From: SMYC01 sp965197495
GTDB lineage: Bacteria > Acidobacteriota > Vicinamibacteria > Marinacidobacterales > SMYC01
Direction of reading: 5' to 3'
DNA: 64,000 nt
Assembly: GCA_965197495.1 (NCBI GenBank)
Contig: OZ240210.1
Coordinates: 7,874,001-7,938,000 of the forward strand
Below the pieces are notes generated by a model. It was not told the DNA's origin. It saw only the letters and a program-made list of their open reading frames with translations, and ran no database searches. Shown here piece after piece: positions 45,132-54,119 of this stretch; the first letter of the stretch is position 1, and every line of letters begins with the position of its first letter. Both the position numbers and the translations under genes were made by a program.

Positions 45132-45920
45132 TCAAGAAACCCGGAGCAGGATGGTCGTCGTATTGTCCTCCCCGCCGTTGCGGTTCGCGGCATCCACCAA
45201 AGGATCCGCTTGCCCGACCGTTCCACCGGCATCGAGCACGATCCCGAGGATTTCGCTGTCCTCAAGCATAGTCGTCAGACCGTCAGAGCAAAGCAAGAGC
45301 CGATCGTCCGGTGCGAGCTCGAGGGCTTGTACGTCCACCTCGAGCTCCGGCTTGCCGCCTAGAGCCCGCGTCACCACGTTTCTGAGCGGGTGGTTTCGCG
45401 CTTGCTCTGGGTCGATGACACCCGACTGCACCTGTTCGTTGACCCAAGAATGGTCGCTCGTCACCAACTGCATCTTGCCGCCACGAATCAAATAGGCGCG
45501 GCTGTCCCCTACATGGGCGATTTCCGCGACGCCGCCCTCCACGAGCGCCGCGACGACGGTCGTGGCCATTCCCTCGCATTCCACTTCCTTACGGGCGTGC
45601 TCCAGCAGTTTCTGATTCGCGAAGCGGATCGACGTCTTCAGCCGATTTGCGTTGAGGGACAGCCCTTCGTCGATCCCGTAGGGCCAGGTGATATCCGCGT
45701 CGCCCGAGGTCAGCTGGACGAACTCGTCGATCGTCTCGACGGCGATGCGTGAGGCAACGTCGCCGTGCGTGTGCCCGCCCATCCCGTCGGCGACCACGTA
45801 GAGGCCCACCTCATCGTTCGAGACGTAGCTATCTTCGTTCCGCTGGCGTTTGCGGCCCACATCGCTTACGGAACGTGACTCGATACTCATGTCGTTTCGT
45901 CGGCGCTCGCACTCGCTCAT
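45132..45920 (-). CDS. PP2C-family protein Ser/Thr phosphatase
   Basis: 262 residues, metal-dependent phosphatase. Motifs: RNEDSYVS, VADGMGGHTHGDVAS (metal-binding Asp), ATTVVAALVEGG, AHVGDSRAYLI, DDRLLLCSDGLT and RNGGEDNTTTILL at the C terminus. All the metal-coordinating Asp positions are visible, so it should be active. It very probably counteracts the kinase encoded 39 bases downstream. The ATG at 45920 overlaps the stop of the DnaJ-like gene (ATGA) and has an aagga site; an internal ATG at 45890 is an alternative that begins at the family start MSIESRSVSDVG. Confidence 0.93.
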   Translation of the reverse strand: MSECERRRNDMSIESRSVSDVGRKRQRNEDSYVSNDEVGLYVVADGMGGHTHGDVASRIAVETIDEFVQLTSGDADITWPYGIDEGLSLNANRLKTSIRFANQKLLEHARKEVECEGMATTVVAALVEGGVAEIAHVGDSRAYLIRGGKMQLVTSDHSWVNEQVQSGVIDPEQARNHPLRNVVTRALGGKPELEVDVQALELAPDDRLLLCSDGLTTMLEDSEILGIVLDAGGTVGQADPLVDAANRNGGEDNTTTILLRVS

Positions 45921-46513
45921 TGGTCCTTCAGCTTCGCCATCCGGCGTTTGAGCTCCGGATGGTTAGGGAATTTCTCGAGCGCCGTCGTGTAAACCCGCTT
46001 GGCGCGCACCGTCATGCCGATGCGCAAGTAGACGTCACCGAACTCGAGATGAGGATCGGGCGATTCGGGATCGATTTCCATCGCTTTGGTAAACAGGTCT
46101 GCAGCCTGCCGCGTTTTACTCTTGTCCATGACCAAAAGGCGCCCGGCCGCCATGACATATTCGAGCTTTTTGGGTTGAAGTCGCATGGCCTCGTAATAGA
46201 ACTTCAAAGCAGTTTCATAGTCCCTCGACTGCTCTCGCAGCTCCGCGTTCTTGAAAAAGAGATCGGCCTCCTTCTCGGGAGAATGTTTCTCTCTCCCGAG
46301 ATCCCTATCATACTTCTGTCGCGATTTCTCATCACGCAGCTGATTGTAGGCTTCCGTGATTTTCTGAAAGCGGGCATCCGCCTCTTTTTTCTCTTCGGGA
46401 TCCGCGAAGCGATCCGGATGGTTTTCCCGTGCCATCTGGAGATAGGCTTTCTTGACTTCAGCGGCAGATGCCGTCTTCGCGACACGAAGGGTCGAATAAT
46501 AGTCGTCCGCCAT
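45917..46513 (-). CDS. J-domain protein with TPR repeats
   Basis: 198 residues: a J domain at 3-68 with the HPD motif (ENHPDRFAD) that stimulates DnaK ATPase, then TPR-like helices (85-195, for example ALKFYYEAMRLQPKK, KAMEIDPESPDPHLEFGDVYL). It lacks the Gly/Phe and zinc regions of classic DnaJ, so it is a specialised co-chaperone or scaffold. It is translationally coupled to the phosphatase and lies directly downstream of the HEAT-like gene. A role in assembling the signalling proteins is inference. Confidence 0.88.
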   Translation of the reverse strand: MADDYYSTLRVAKTASAAEVKKAYLQMARENHPDRFADPEEKKEADARFQKITEAYNQLRDEKSRQKYDRDLGREKHSPEKEADLFFKNAELREQSRDYETALKFYYEAMRLQPKKLEYVMAAGRLLVMDKSKTRQAADLFTKAMEIDPESPDPHLEFGDVYLRIGMTVRAKRVYTTALEKFPNHPELKRRMAKLKDQ

Positions 46514-46519
46514 GTTGTT

Positions 46520-47596
46520 CTACGTACTCGTGCGCGTCCTTTTTTGAGCAAGGCGACGGACCTGTTCCGGCACATTACGGTCACGGAGCAGGCGCTTCAA
46601 GTCACGATCTTTTAGACGGACGAGAAGCTTCGAAGAGACCTCAGGAGGTGTTTTCGGATTCTTCACGAGCTCGTGGGCAATACTATATCTCTTCACCCAT
46701 TGACGATTCTTCGACACTTCGCGCAAGACATCGGGCGATACGTTACGCATCTTCGCGATTTGCTCCGCGTCGGAATCGTTCATCTTGGGGCTCGACAAAA
46801 CCGCGCTCCATACGGTGCGGTTGCGGTCTCGAATGAGCATCAGGCGCGCCTCACGCTCTCCCTTGAGCGCTTTCATCATCTTCTAGGCCGCCGACATCGT
46901 CATGATTTCGCTGATAAGGCCCTATCTCTCCTCCTCTTCCTCCTCCGTCAGCTCGCCGTCGCGTTCGTCCATGCCGTAAAGCTCCGCCGCCTCTTCCTGT
47001 GATTTCGGCGGCGGCTCGTCCTCTTCCGCCGGCCCCGTGCTCAGATCGAGCTTGGATTGCAGTGCGGCCTCGGTGGGAGCGGGTGGCGGGGCTGACTCAG
47101 GAGCGGGCCGATCGAGCTTGAAATCGTGCTTGAGCTCGTCGATGCGCCGACGCTGGTCGGAGCTCAGATTGTCGTTTTCTTCGAGCGCCTTGATGAGGGG
47201 CTGATGTCGGAGCAGTCACGTTTGATTGACGACGACGAATTCCAGATTCGATTCGGTGAGGGTCGGCACCATGGCGAGGATTGTTTGGTCGGTTGTCGTC
47301 GTGTTTCGCAACAACGATTGCTGCACATCGTCCGACACACTCCGTGTTCCGAAAAACGCGAGAACGTCCTCGGGGGTGCTCACCTCTTTCAGAACGCTGA
47401 TGAGTGAAGCTTCGTCCATAGCCTCGAGGCTCGTCGACGCCTGCGCGCTGACTCCGTCATCGCTGTCCCGGGTCAAAAGGAATAGAAGCTCGATCTGGTC
47501 CGCCGGCGATAGCGGCAGAGCGCCGGTCGCGGCGGTCATTCGAACGTCCTTGGACACGCCCCCTCTGCGAAACTGCGTGACGAGAGGCGAGCTCAT
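46520..47596 (-). pseudogene. HEAT-like repeat protein with three in-frame stop codons
   Basis: From the ATG at 47596 the frame reads 126 residues to VVVNQT, then TGA (47216-47218), continues as LLRHQPLIKALEEN...LTEEEEER, then TAG (46922-46924), then GLISEIMTMSAA, then TAG (46883-46885), then KMMKALKGEREARLMLIRD...ARRLAQK to 46520. No frameshift is needed: the same frame is protein-like throughout, including an acidic Pro-rich linker. The C-terminal part (NPKTPPEVSSKLL, DLKRLLRDRNVP) matches the C terminus of the protein at 48856-49599. In a normal reading it would be 358 residues. Possible meanings: a decayed gene, two or three separate small genes, or read-through. It sits inside an otherwise tight operon between rodZ and the J-domain gene. 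Confidence 0.7.
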
Positions 47597-47629
47597 GCCG
47601 TTCGGGCCTTGAGAAAGGCCGTTCGGATC

Positions 47630-48451
47630 TCAAGAAACATTGTCACCGACATATTCTGTGTAATTGTCCGGCGTGATGGACAAATCCTTGCGGACTTGCC
47701 CCGGTCGCCCGAGCGGTCTCAGAGGCCGGTCGTTAATCCACAAGGAGACCCCTCCCGCATTCCCGAGCCAGAGACGCAACTCCTCGTTCGCGACGAACTC
47801 GCGGCGATACCCTTGCTCTTTGAGCCCTGTCGTTACGACTTTCCCGTCCGCCATGATTTCGAGCCAACAGGACTCACCCACATCGAGCACCAAGCGAAGC
47901 GCCCCGGTGGCGTCCCCTCTCATTAGCGGCGGAACCGGAGGTGGTGCCGGCGGCGAGAGGACGGGGACGCGGCTCGCGGAAGAGGAAACGGCCTCGGATG
48001 GGGATACGGACTCGGTGAAAGCTGGAGCTCCAGTCTCCCCAATCTCTTTGGTCGCGGACGGAGCCGCGGGAGCGAGCTCCGAGCTAACGACCCACATCGT
48101 CCCCATTAGCACAACGGCGCCGATGCCCAGCACGACCGCGCTGAGGCCCACCCAGGGAAGCCAAAACGGGATGGCCGGAGGGCGGCCATCGGGGCTCTCC
48201 GTTTCCGATGTCGGTTTCTCGTTCTGGGAGAAGATATAGGCATTGACCGCCCGGTCCTCGTCGAGCCCGAGGTAACGCGCGTAGGCACGCAGATAGGATC
48301 GGCGATAGAACTCGCCGGGTATGAACTCGAGTCGGCCCTCTTCAAGAGCCTCGAGAAAGCGGACTCCGATCCTCGTATCGTCGGAAATCTGCTTCAAACT
48401 GATACCGCGAAGCTCACGCTCGCGCCTCAGCTTCTCGCTAAGCGACGCCAT
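47630..48451 (-). CDS. rodZ: RodZ-like cell-shape protein
   Basis: 273 residues with the RodZ layout: cytoplasmic helix-turn-helix at 1-75 (LRRERELRGISLKQISDDTRIGVRFLEALEEG, then GEFYRRSYLRAYARYLGLD), TM at about 93-120, a Pro/Ser-rich spacer, and a C-terminal beta-domain (about 185-270, GESCWLEIMADGK...LWLGNAGGVSLWINDRPL) matching the periplasmic DUF4115 domain. RodZ links MreB to the wall-elongation machinery. No mreB is in the window. It is the first gene of the operon that runs on through the HEAT-like gene, J-protein, phosphatase and kinase. Confidence 0.88.
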   Translation of the reverse strand: MASLSEKLRRERELRGISLKQISDDTRIGVRFLEALEEGRLEFIPGEFYRRSYLRAYARYLGLDEDRAVNAYIFSQNEKPTSETESPDGRPPAIPFWLPWVGLSAVVLGIGAVVLMGTMWVVSSELAPAAPSATKEIGETGAPAFTESVSPSEAVSSSASRVPVLSPPAPPPVPPLMRGDATGALRLVLDVGESCWLEIMADGKVVTTGLKEQGYRREFVANEELRLWLGNAGGVSLWINDRPLRPLGRPGQVRKDLSITPDNYTEYVGDNVS

Positions 48452-48855
48452 CTGGAAATTGTGCCGAGTCGTTGCCCGGGGCCTCTATCCCCCTCAGACT
48501 AAGGCATTTTTGCTGCTCTACTCCAATCATGGCCATTGTGTCAGACGTGGAATTCCGTGTCAACGAACGGGGCAGAAGATAAACACATCTCTGAAGGCAA
48601 CAGAAGCGCCGCTGAGCTAAAACAAGAATCTCACCGCAGAGGTGCTTAGAACGCAGGTTTTGCCGCTCTGTTCTTGCCAGGCTCGAGTGACACCCGAATT
48701 CGTAGCCCAACAAGAAACACGGAGGATGATTCTCCGCGACCTCTGCGCCTCAGCGTTTAGGTCCTTTCGAGGAAACCGGAGGACAGCATTAGCAATAACA
48801 AGATAGGTTCGCCGATTCTGAGGGGAGGCACCGCGTCCGCAGGGCTGCCATGCCA
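48452..48855 (-). other. 404-base gene-free stretch upstream of rodZ
   Basis: No convincing gene. It should hold the promoter of the rodZ operon and the end of the HEAT-like gene. It contains a caccgcagagg...cctctgcgcctcagcg pair (around 48631 and 48741) that resembles the ctctgcg repeats elsewhere in the window. Confidence 0.5.
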
Positions 48856-49599
48856 TTATCGCGACCGGAGGGACGGCTCGTCGCCCGACAGAATTTGTTC
48901 GGCGAGTATCGCGACGACGCGGGGAAGCTCGCTTTCGCGGAGCAGTGTCCGGAGCTCACGCTCGGGCGCCTGGTGCAGCAACGACAGCGCTACATGGATA
49001 GGCGTATTCGGGTGCGAGACAAGCGCTTTTCTTACCGACGGCCGGTGGACCCAGCGCTCGCTCAGAGCGACGACGCGCAGCACTAGCCCAGAGGTCGACT
49101 CCCGGCGCACAATCGCGATGACCTCTGGCTCACGAAGGCGCGGGTTTCGCAAGAGCGCCCGGATGATCTTTTCCTCGTTCTCGAGCGCGAGCTTGGAAAG
49201 GATCCCGGTCGGAGCCGAGTGCGCCATCGAGATTTTCTCTCTGGATTCGAGCTCTGGGAGGCGCTCCTTGAGACGTCTCTCCGAAGCCACCCGCAGCGCC
49301 ATCGGAAGGCGGATATTCGTCGCGACCTTCAACTGCTCCTTCCAGAACAGGAGCGAGAGCAGCCGCAACGCCAGTGTTTTGGGTGTTTTGACATGGTTGA
49401 CGATGGCGGCGCGCACGACGCGCCTCTTGTTCCATCGATCGTGTCGTGCCACGGCCTCGATCACACCGCTCGAAAGCTCGCGTTTTCTCAGGAGCACGAG
49501 AAGATGGGCCTCGTCCGTTTCGCGGTGATCGAGCAGCGGCGCCACGTCGGCGGCCGTACTGTGAGGACCGATCTGCTCGACGATCTCTCTCGGTGTCAT
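48856..49599 (-). CDS. HEAT-like helical repeat protein
   Basis: 247 residues, all helical, with repeated units ending in a Pro-containing turn: VNHVKTPKTLALRLL, RNPRLREPEVIAIV, VSHPNTPIHVALSLL. The C terminus (ERELRTLLRESELPRVVAILA) closely parallels that of the interrupted gene at 46520-47596 (DRDLKRLLRDRNVPEQVRRLA), so the two are paralogues. Function unknown; such repeats usually bind proteins. The start overlaps the stop of the ThiE-like gene by 4 bases (ATGA). No signal peptide. Confidence 0.75.
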   Translation of the reverse strand: MTPREIVEQIGPHSTAADVAPLLDHRETDEAHLLVLLRKRELSSGVIEAVARHDRWNKRRVVRAAIVNHVKTPKTLALRLLSLLFWKEQLKVATNIRLPMALRVASERRLKERLPELESREKISMAHSAPTGILSKLALENEEKIIRALLRNPRLREPEVIAIVRRESTSGLVLRVVALSERWVHRPSVRKALVSHPNTPIHVALSLLHQAPERELRTLLRESELPRVVAILAEQILSGDEPSLRSR

Positions 49600-50210
49600 G
49601 CAAGCTTTTTAAAGAGCGCGCGGACCGACGCTTCGCGCTCGAAAAGAGCGATGGCCGCGACCCCGGCGGCTCCGGCCTCACGCACGGCATCGATGCGTTG
49701 CGGCGAAATCCCGCCGAGCGCGTAGACCGGGATCGACGCAGCGCGCGACGCGGCCGCGAGCTGCTCGAGCCCGACTCCTGGATGCCCGGGTTTGGACGCC
49801 GTTCGATAGACGGGACCAAAAAACACGAAATCCGCGCCGTTTTGAGCCGCGTCCTGCACCTCCTCGACGCTATGCGTCGAGCGACCGATCACGAGCTCGG
49901 GCGGCGCGCTCCGGCGAACCTCGGCGACCGACAAACCATCCGCTGGAAGATGGACGCCGCCAAGCCCAGCCGCGAGCGCGATGTCGAAGCGATCGTTCAC
50001 CAGAATTTTCGCCAGCGCGTCCGGGTGCCGCTCGAGCAAGCTCGACACGAAGTTTTCGAGGTCTCGGCCAGATGCCTGTTTCAAACGCAGCTGCACCCAA
50101 TCGACGCCGCTCTCGAGAGCGTGCGCGATTTGCTGAAAGAGCGCTTCACGTTCCGCGAGGCCGGTAATCATGCACGTTCGAAGGTGAGAGCGGCCAAGTA
50201 TCCGTTCCAT
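49596..50210 (-). CDS. thiamine-phosphate synthase-like protein (ThiE/TenI)
   Basis: About 204 residues from ATG 50210 (the frame is open to 50243). TIM-barrel with family motifs WVQLRLKQASGRDLENFV, LVNDRFDIALAAGLGGVHLPADGL, VIGRSTHSVEEV and FGPVYRTASKPGHPGVGLEQL (pyrophosphate/thiazole site), then VYALGGISPQRI. ThiE couples pyrimidine and thiazole phosphates to thiamine phosphate; TenI relatives aromatise the thiazole. The family cannot be split by eye, and no other thiamine genes or TPP riboswitch lie nearby. The coupling to a HEAT-like gene is unusual. Confidence 0.85.
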   Translation of the reverse strand: MERILGRSHLRTCMITGLAEREALFQQIAHALESGVDWVQLRLKQASGRDLENFVSSLLERHPDALAKILVNDRFDIALAAGLGGVHLPADGLSVAEVRRSAPPELVIGRSTHSVEEVQDAAQNGADFVFFGPVYRTASKPGHPGVGLEQLAAASRAASIPVYALGGISPQRIDAVREAGAAGVAAIALFEREASVRALFKKLA

Positions 50211-50272
50211 CTTTGGTTTCACCGAAATCCCGTGCCCCCCCACGACTCCCGTCTAACGCTACCCGTGTCGGA

Positions 50273-50614
50273 TTAGGAATCTTCGGGCGCCGCGAGCACG
50301 TTCCGAACTTCTGTGGGCGAGAGCCGGTCGTCCCGCCGACGATGGCGGGAGAGCTCCTCCTCAAGGTCTTGGCGCTCGATCGAAGACCGCCATCGATTCA
50401 GGACCTCGCTGATCCCGAGATAGATATTTGCGAGACCCAGCCCGCAGACAGCGCCTCGAAGCGTGGGCGCCAACATGTAAGGCCGCAGGCCCGGGTAGGC
50501 CTCCAGGAAGTAATTCCGCTCCCAGATCGCCGACCAGGGCACTAGCGTGAGAAAGAGCCCAATTTCGAGACATACGAGAACGTAGAGAACGAACCACTGC
50601 CGATCAAGCATCAT
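50273..50614 (-). CDS. small membrane protein, uncharacterised
   Basis: 113 residues. Two hydrophobic stretches (about 8-28, WFVLYVLVCLEIGLFLTLVPW, and 50-72, LRGAVCGLGLANIYLGIS) separated by SAIWERNYFLEAYPGLRPYML, then a charged cytoplasmic tail (RQDLEEELSRHRRRDDR). No enzyme motif; I do not recognise a named family. Two-helix topology. It precedes the ThiE-like gene by about 60 bases in the same direction. Confidence 0.7.
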   Translation of the reverse strand: MMLDRQWFVLYVLVCLEIGLFLTLVPWSAIWERNYFLEAYPGLRPYMLAPTLRGAVCGLGLANIYLGISEVLNRWRSSIERQDLEEELSRHRRRDDRLSPTEVRNVLAAPEDS

Positions 50615-50693
50615 TCAGGAACCCGGCAGGAACGAAGCCCAACCCCGTCGAGCGGAGCCTTGGCACGACGGGCGGCCGAAACGAAGCAGCGCG

Positions 50694-53600
50694 TCACTTT
50701 CGCGTTGCCTGAAGCTCACGAACCCGATCCTTGACGTCACGAAAGCGAGCGTTGTCCTTGTAGACTTCCATGTAGAGCTCAAGCGCGCGCTCAGGCTCGC
50801 TCGCGGCTTGATGGGCTTGGGCGAGGTCGTAGCGGAGCCCTTGATACTCTTCGACGCGACGACCGGGAAGCCCCAACCCCTTGGAGAACCACTTGATGGC
50901 GATGTGGGGCATGCCTTTCTCCATGAAACACAAACCCAACATGCTGCAGCATTCGAGCCCGCGGACCTCGTCTTTGGCCGCGAGCTGGAACTCCGCAATG
51001 GCTTCGTCGGTAAGGCCCATCTCTTTATAAGCAATCCCGAGGTTGTACCGTGTGTCGTAGTCCTCGGCTCCAAGCTGTTTTTCGACGCCCTTGCGGAACT
51101 CCTTGAATATTTGGTCGAGCCCCGGATCGGTCATCGGACCAACAGGCTCGATGTCATCGTCATCGACTGCAGCTTGGGTACCGAAAATCTCGTCAGAAAG
51201 CTCTGAGGCCAAGTCGATGAACTGTTCCTCTACCCCTCGCGGCCCTCCCGGCCCTCCCGGCCCTCCCGGCCCTCCCGGAAAGTCCATCGACCCCGGCGCG
51301 GGCGAGTCGACAAGCGACTCGAGACTCATGTCGTCCAATCCGTCGTGAGACGCGTCGGGTAGAGCCCCCGCTAACAGATCTTGTTCGACCTCGATATTTT
51401 TTGGAAGCTCGCTGCTAGGAACCGTCGCGGCGGCGGACAGAGCAGGCTCGGTCGGCTTGGCCGAGAATCCGAGCTCTTCGAACTTGGCAACGACGGCTTC
51501 GTCGCCGGGATGTTGCTTCAGAAGCTCGCGCAACGTATCGCGGGCGTCCTCGTAGAGGCCCAACGCGATGTACTCATCGACTTCTGCGAGCTCCGCAGCC
51601 ACTGGGCTTCCCGCCGCCGCGGGCAAGGGTGCGGGCGCGCTAGGCGCCGCGCGCGGCTCGAGGACAGGCTCTTCAGGCGGCGCGGGAATTTCCGCGACAA
51701 TATCTTCAGGCTCTTCGACGAACGTCTCGTCGACCGCGGGAATATCAATGTGGATGCCGTCGACCGAAGGTACATCTGCGGGAATATCAATTTGGATGTC
51801 GTCAACCGAAGGTACATCTAGGGGAACATCAACTTGGATGTCGTCGACCGACGGGGTATCCGGAAGAGCTACGAGGTCGTCGTCGTCGTCGTCGTCATCC
51901 GCCAACGCTTCGGGGAGCTCCACCGAAAAATCTTCCTCGTCATCAACGGAGAGGGAGACGGAAAAATCACCGAGCTCTTCGGCGCTGGCTGCTTGGTCAC
52001 CCTCGACGAGACCGTCATCCAGCGAGATCTGGATTTCCTCCTCTGCGACGTCGGATGCGTCCAAATCCATCTCGATAGCATCACCACTATCAAGCGAGAC
52101 GTCCGTTGAGCTCTGAGCAACATCGCTGAGATCGACCTCGACGGCAAAGTCCTCACCCACAACCTCATCCTCGACGACAACGGCGAATTCCTCTTCCTCG
52201 GCGACCGGCGCTTCCGCGAGGGGTGGGCTCGAAAATATATCGGCGCCTACGGAAGGCGCGTCCAACTCCAGCCCGACATCGCCGAGATCCGAATCCGTAT
52301 CGGGGGCGAGGGTCAATTCGAGCTCTTCCTGAGCCGCGAGCTCGGCACTCGCGGTCTCGGCGGCCAGCGCTGGATTGAGCTCTGTGGCTTCTTCTCGAGC
52401 TTGGCGTGCGTCGCTGCCTTGTCCGATCTGATCGTAGACCTGGGCCAACTGCATCAGCTGCTCGGACGCTTCGCGCGCCATATTCTGCTCTTTGTAGATC
52501 TCGACTAGCTTCGCGCGCGAATCGACGTGAAAGCGGAAACTCTCGAGGACGTCGAGAAGCTGGGCGATGGCTTTGTCGACGAGGCCGTACTTGACGAACA
52601 CTTCGGCCTCCGTCAGCTTCTCTCTGATGTTCTCCTCGTCCTCCTGGGTGAGCTCGATCATCTCTCCCAGCTCGGCCGCGATCGGCGCCGCCCCCGGCGC
52701 AGATTCGGGGTCGTCCAGCGTAAGCTCGGCATCGAAGCCCTCGGAAAGGGCTTCGCTTAGATCGACTTCCGCGATCTGATCGAAATTGGGGATGTCTTCA
52801 TCGATCCGTATCTCGGGCGCAGGCGCTTGCGCCTGTTGAGCCTGTTGAGCCTGTTGAGCCTGTTGAACCTGACGCGCCGCGCTTTCTACCTCGAGCGGCG
52901 GCCCAGCAAGCTTCGACTTGAGAAATTTGAGCCGATCCTTGTGTTGCGCGTTCTCGGGCTCGAGCTCGACGAGCTGCTCCGACACGTGCACGGCTTTTTC
53001 GGCATCGCCGGCTCGATGATAGGCCTCACACAGACTGTCGTAAGCCATGACCCTGCCGGAATCGTGCTTCAAAATCGTGTAAACTTCGGCGAGCTTGAGA
53101 AGCGATTTCACGTGATAAGGCTCTTTGCTAAGGATCCTCTGCAAGAGCTCAGCGGCCTTACCGCCCTCGTTATTCGCCACTTCCCTGTCGACGAGGACGG
53201 TCAGCTGCTCTAGGGCGTCGTCGAACTTGGATTGTGCAATGCGCAGATCTGCGAGACGGAGCGTGTTCTCCGGATTTTGCGGATCCACTTCTTGAAGTTT
53301 CTGGAAGACAGACTCCGCCTCCCTCATGTTCGCGGCGCCGAGATAGGCCTCGCCCAGCCGACCCAGCAAAACCGGATCGTTTGGATGCGTCCCCCGAACT
53401 TCCTCGAGTAAGGTGATAGCGGGGGCGTGGTTGCCCTGCAGTGAATGTGCTTGGGCCAACTTTACTTTCAGAACGGGATCGCTCGTGGCCAGCGATCGGC
53501 CTTGCTCGAGGATCTTGACCGCCTCATCGACGAGTCCCTGGCCAATGAACTGGTCGGCGATACCGACATATTCCCGCGAAGCCTCGTCCGGCTTACCTTG

Positions 53601-54077
53601 TTTGCTCAGGAACTCCGCGTATTTGTAGCGGATCTTGACGTCTTGAGTGTCGATCTCGGCGAGCTTCTTGAATACTTCAGCCGCACGCTTTTTGTGGCCC
53701 TGCTTGGTATAGAGCTCGACAAGGGTTTGAAAGTGCGATTTGGCCTCCATAAGGAGGCCTTCTTCCGCCTGAAGCTCGGCGAGGCTGCGCATGGCGGCTT
53801 CGTTGTGTGAGTCGAGGCGCAGAATCATTTTATGCGTCGCGATCGCGCGAACGTTGAAGCCATCTCGCTTGAAGTGGGCCGCGACGAGAGCGTATTTCTT
53901 GATCGCTTCGTCTCTACGTCCCACACGACTATAGAGGTCGCCGACCTGGCGGACGATATTCCAATCTTTCGGGTTTTCGTTGAGCCAAGTTTCGTACTCT
54001 TTGATGGCCTTTTCGATCTTGTTCGCACGGATCGCTTTGTCCGCTGCTTTGAAGATCTTGTCTTTATTGAGGGCCAT
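50694..54077 (-). CDS. giant TPR protein with low-complexity acidic linker
   Basis: 1127 residues. TPR array at 1-400 (for example ALNKDKIFKAADKAIRANKI, KKRAAEVFKKLAEIDTQDVK), then a long acidic, Ala/Val/Asp-rich linker (about 420-990) and more TPRs at 1010-1115 (YNLGIAYKEMGLTDEAIAEF). The linker contains QQA repeats, a seven-Asp run, three ~15-residue repeats (VPSVDDIQIDIPADVPS type) and four GGP units. No signal peptide. It resembles the large FrzS/PilF-like or gliding-associated TPR scaffolds of environmental bacteria, but I cannot assign it. It lies directly after rplS in the same direction. Confidence 0.8.
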   Translation of the reverse strand: MALNKDKIFKAADKAIRANKIEKAIKEYETWLNENPKDWNIVRQVGDLYSRVGRRDEAIKKYALVAAHFKRDGFNVRAIATHKMILRLDSHNEAAMRSLAELQAEEGLLMEAKSHFQTLVELYTKQGHKKRAAEVFKKLAEIDTQDVKIRYKYAEFLSKQGKPDEASREYVGIADQFIGQGLVDEAVKILEQGRSLATSDPVLKVKLAQAHSLQGNHAPAITLLEEVRGTHPNDPVLLGRLGEAYLGAANMREAESVFQKLQEVDPQNPENTLRLADLRIAQSKFDDALEQLTVLVDREVANNEGGKAAELLQRILSKEPYHVKSLLKLAEVYTILKHDSGRVMAYDSLCEAYHRAGDAEKAVHVSEQLVELEPENAQHKDRLKFLKSKLAGPPLEVESAARQVQQAQQAQQAQQAQAPAPEIRIDEDIPNFDQIAEVDLSEALSEGFDAELTLDDPESAPGAAPIAAELGEMIELTQEDEENIREKLTEAEVFVKYGLVDKAIAQLLDVLESFRFHVDSRAKLVEIYKEQNMAREASEQLMQLAQVYDQIGQGSDARQAREEATELNPALAAETASAELAAQEELELTLAPDTDSDLGDVGLELDAPSVGADIFSSPPLAEAPVAEEEEFAVVVEDEVVGEDFAVEVDLSDVAQSSTDVSLDSGDAIEMDLDASDVAEEEIQISLDDGLVEGDQAASAEELGDFSVSLSVDDEEDFSVELPEALADDDDDDDDLVALPDTPSVDDIQVDVPLDVPSVDDIQIDIPADVPSVDGIHIDIPAVDETFVEEPEDIVAEIPAPPEEPVLEPRAAPSAPAPLPAAAGSPVAAELAEVDEYIALGLYEDARDTLRELLKQHPGDEAVVAKFEELGFSAKPTEPALSAAATVPSSELPKNIEVEQDLLAGALPDASHDGLDDMSLESLVDSPAPGSMDFPGGPGGPGGPGGPRGVEEQFIDLASELSDEIFGTQAAVDDDDIEPVGPMTDPGLDQIFKEFRKGVEKQLGAEDYDTRYNLGIAYKEMGLTDEAIAEFQLAAKDEVRGLECCSMLGLCFMEKGMPHIAIKWFSKGLGLPGRRVEEYQGLRYDLAQAHQAASEPERALELYMEVYKDNARFRDVKDRVRELQATRK
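51241..51276. repeat. four perfect 9-base repeats (ggccctccc)
   Basis: A perfect tandem tract inside the giant TPR gene coding for (GGP)4. Copy number could vary by slippage without changing frame. Confidence 0.9.
51739..51863. repeat. three ~45-base imperfect repeats in the TPR-gene linker
   Basis: Each unit encodes about 15 residues of the type DxPSVDxIxIDIPA. The copies differ mainly at third codon positions, suggesting older duplication with selection on the peptide. Confidence 0.75.
52830..52868. repeat. 9-base tandem repeat (cctgttgag), ~4 copies
   Basis: Encodes the QQAQQAQQAQQAQ stretch at the border of the N-terminal TPR array and the linker. Confidence 0.85.
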
Positions 54078-54119
54078 CTTTGGAGTGCTTTACTGGTTAG
54101 CTGGTAACTTGGCGACTGA

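Noticed and set aside
47216..47218. TGA read as selenocysteine, or a changed genetic code
   Set aside because: Two TAG codons follow, no selenocysteine element is visible, and other genes here use TGA and TAG as ordinary stops.
50211..50272. TPP riboswitch upstream of the ThiE-like gene
   Set aside because: The interval is short and has no CTGAGA-type core.
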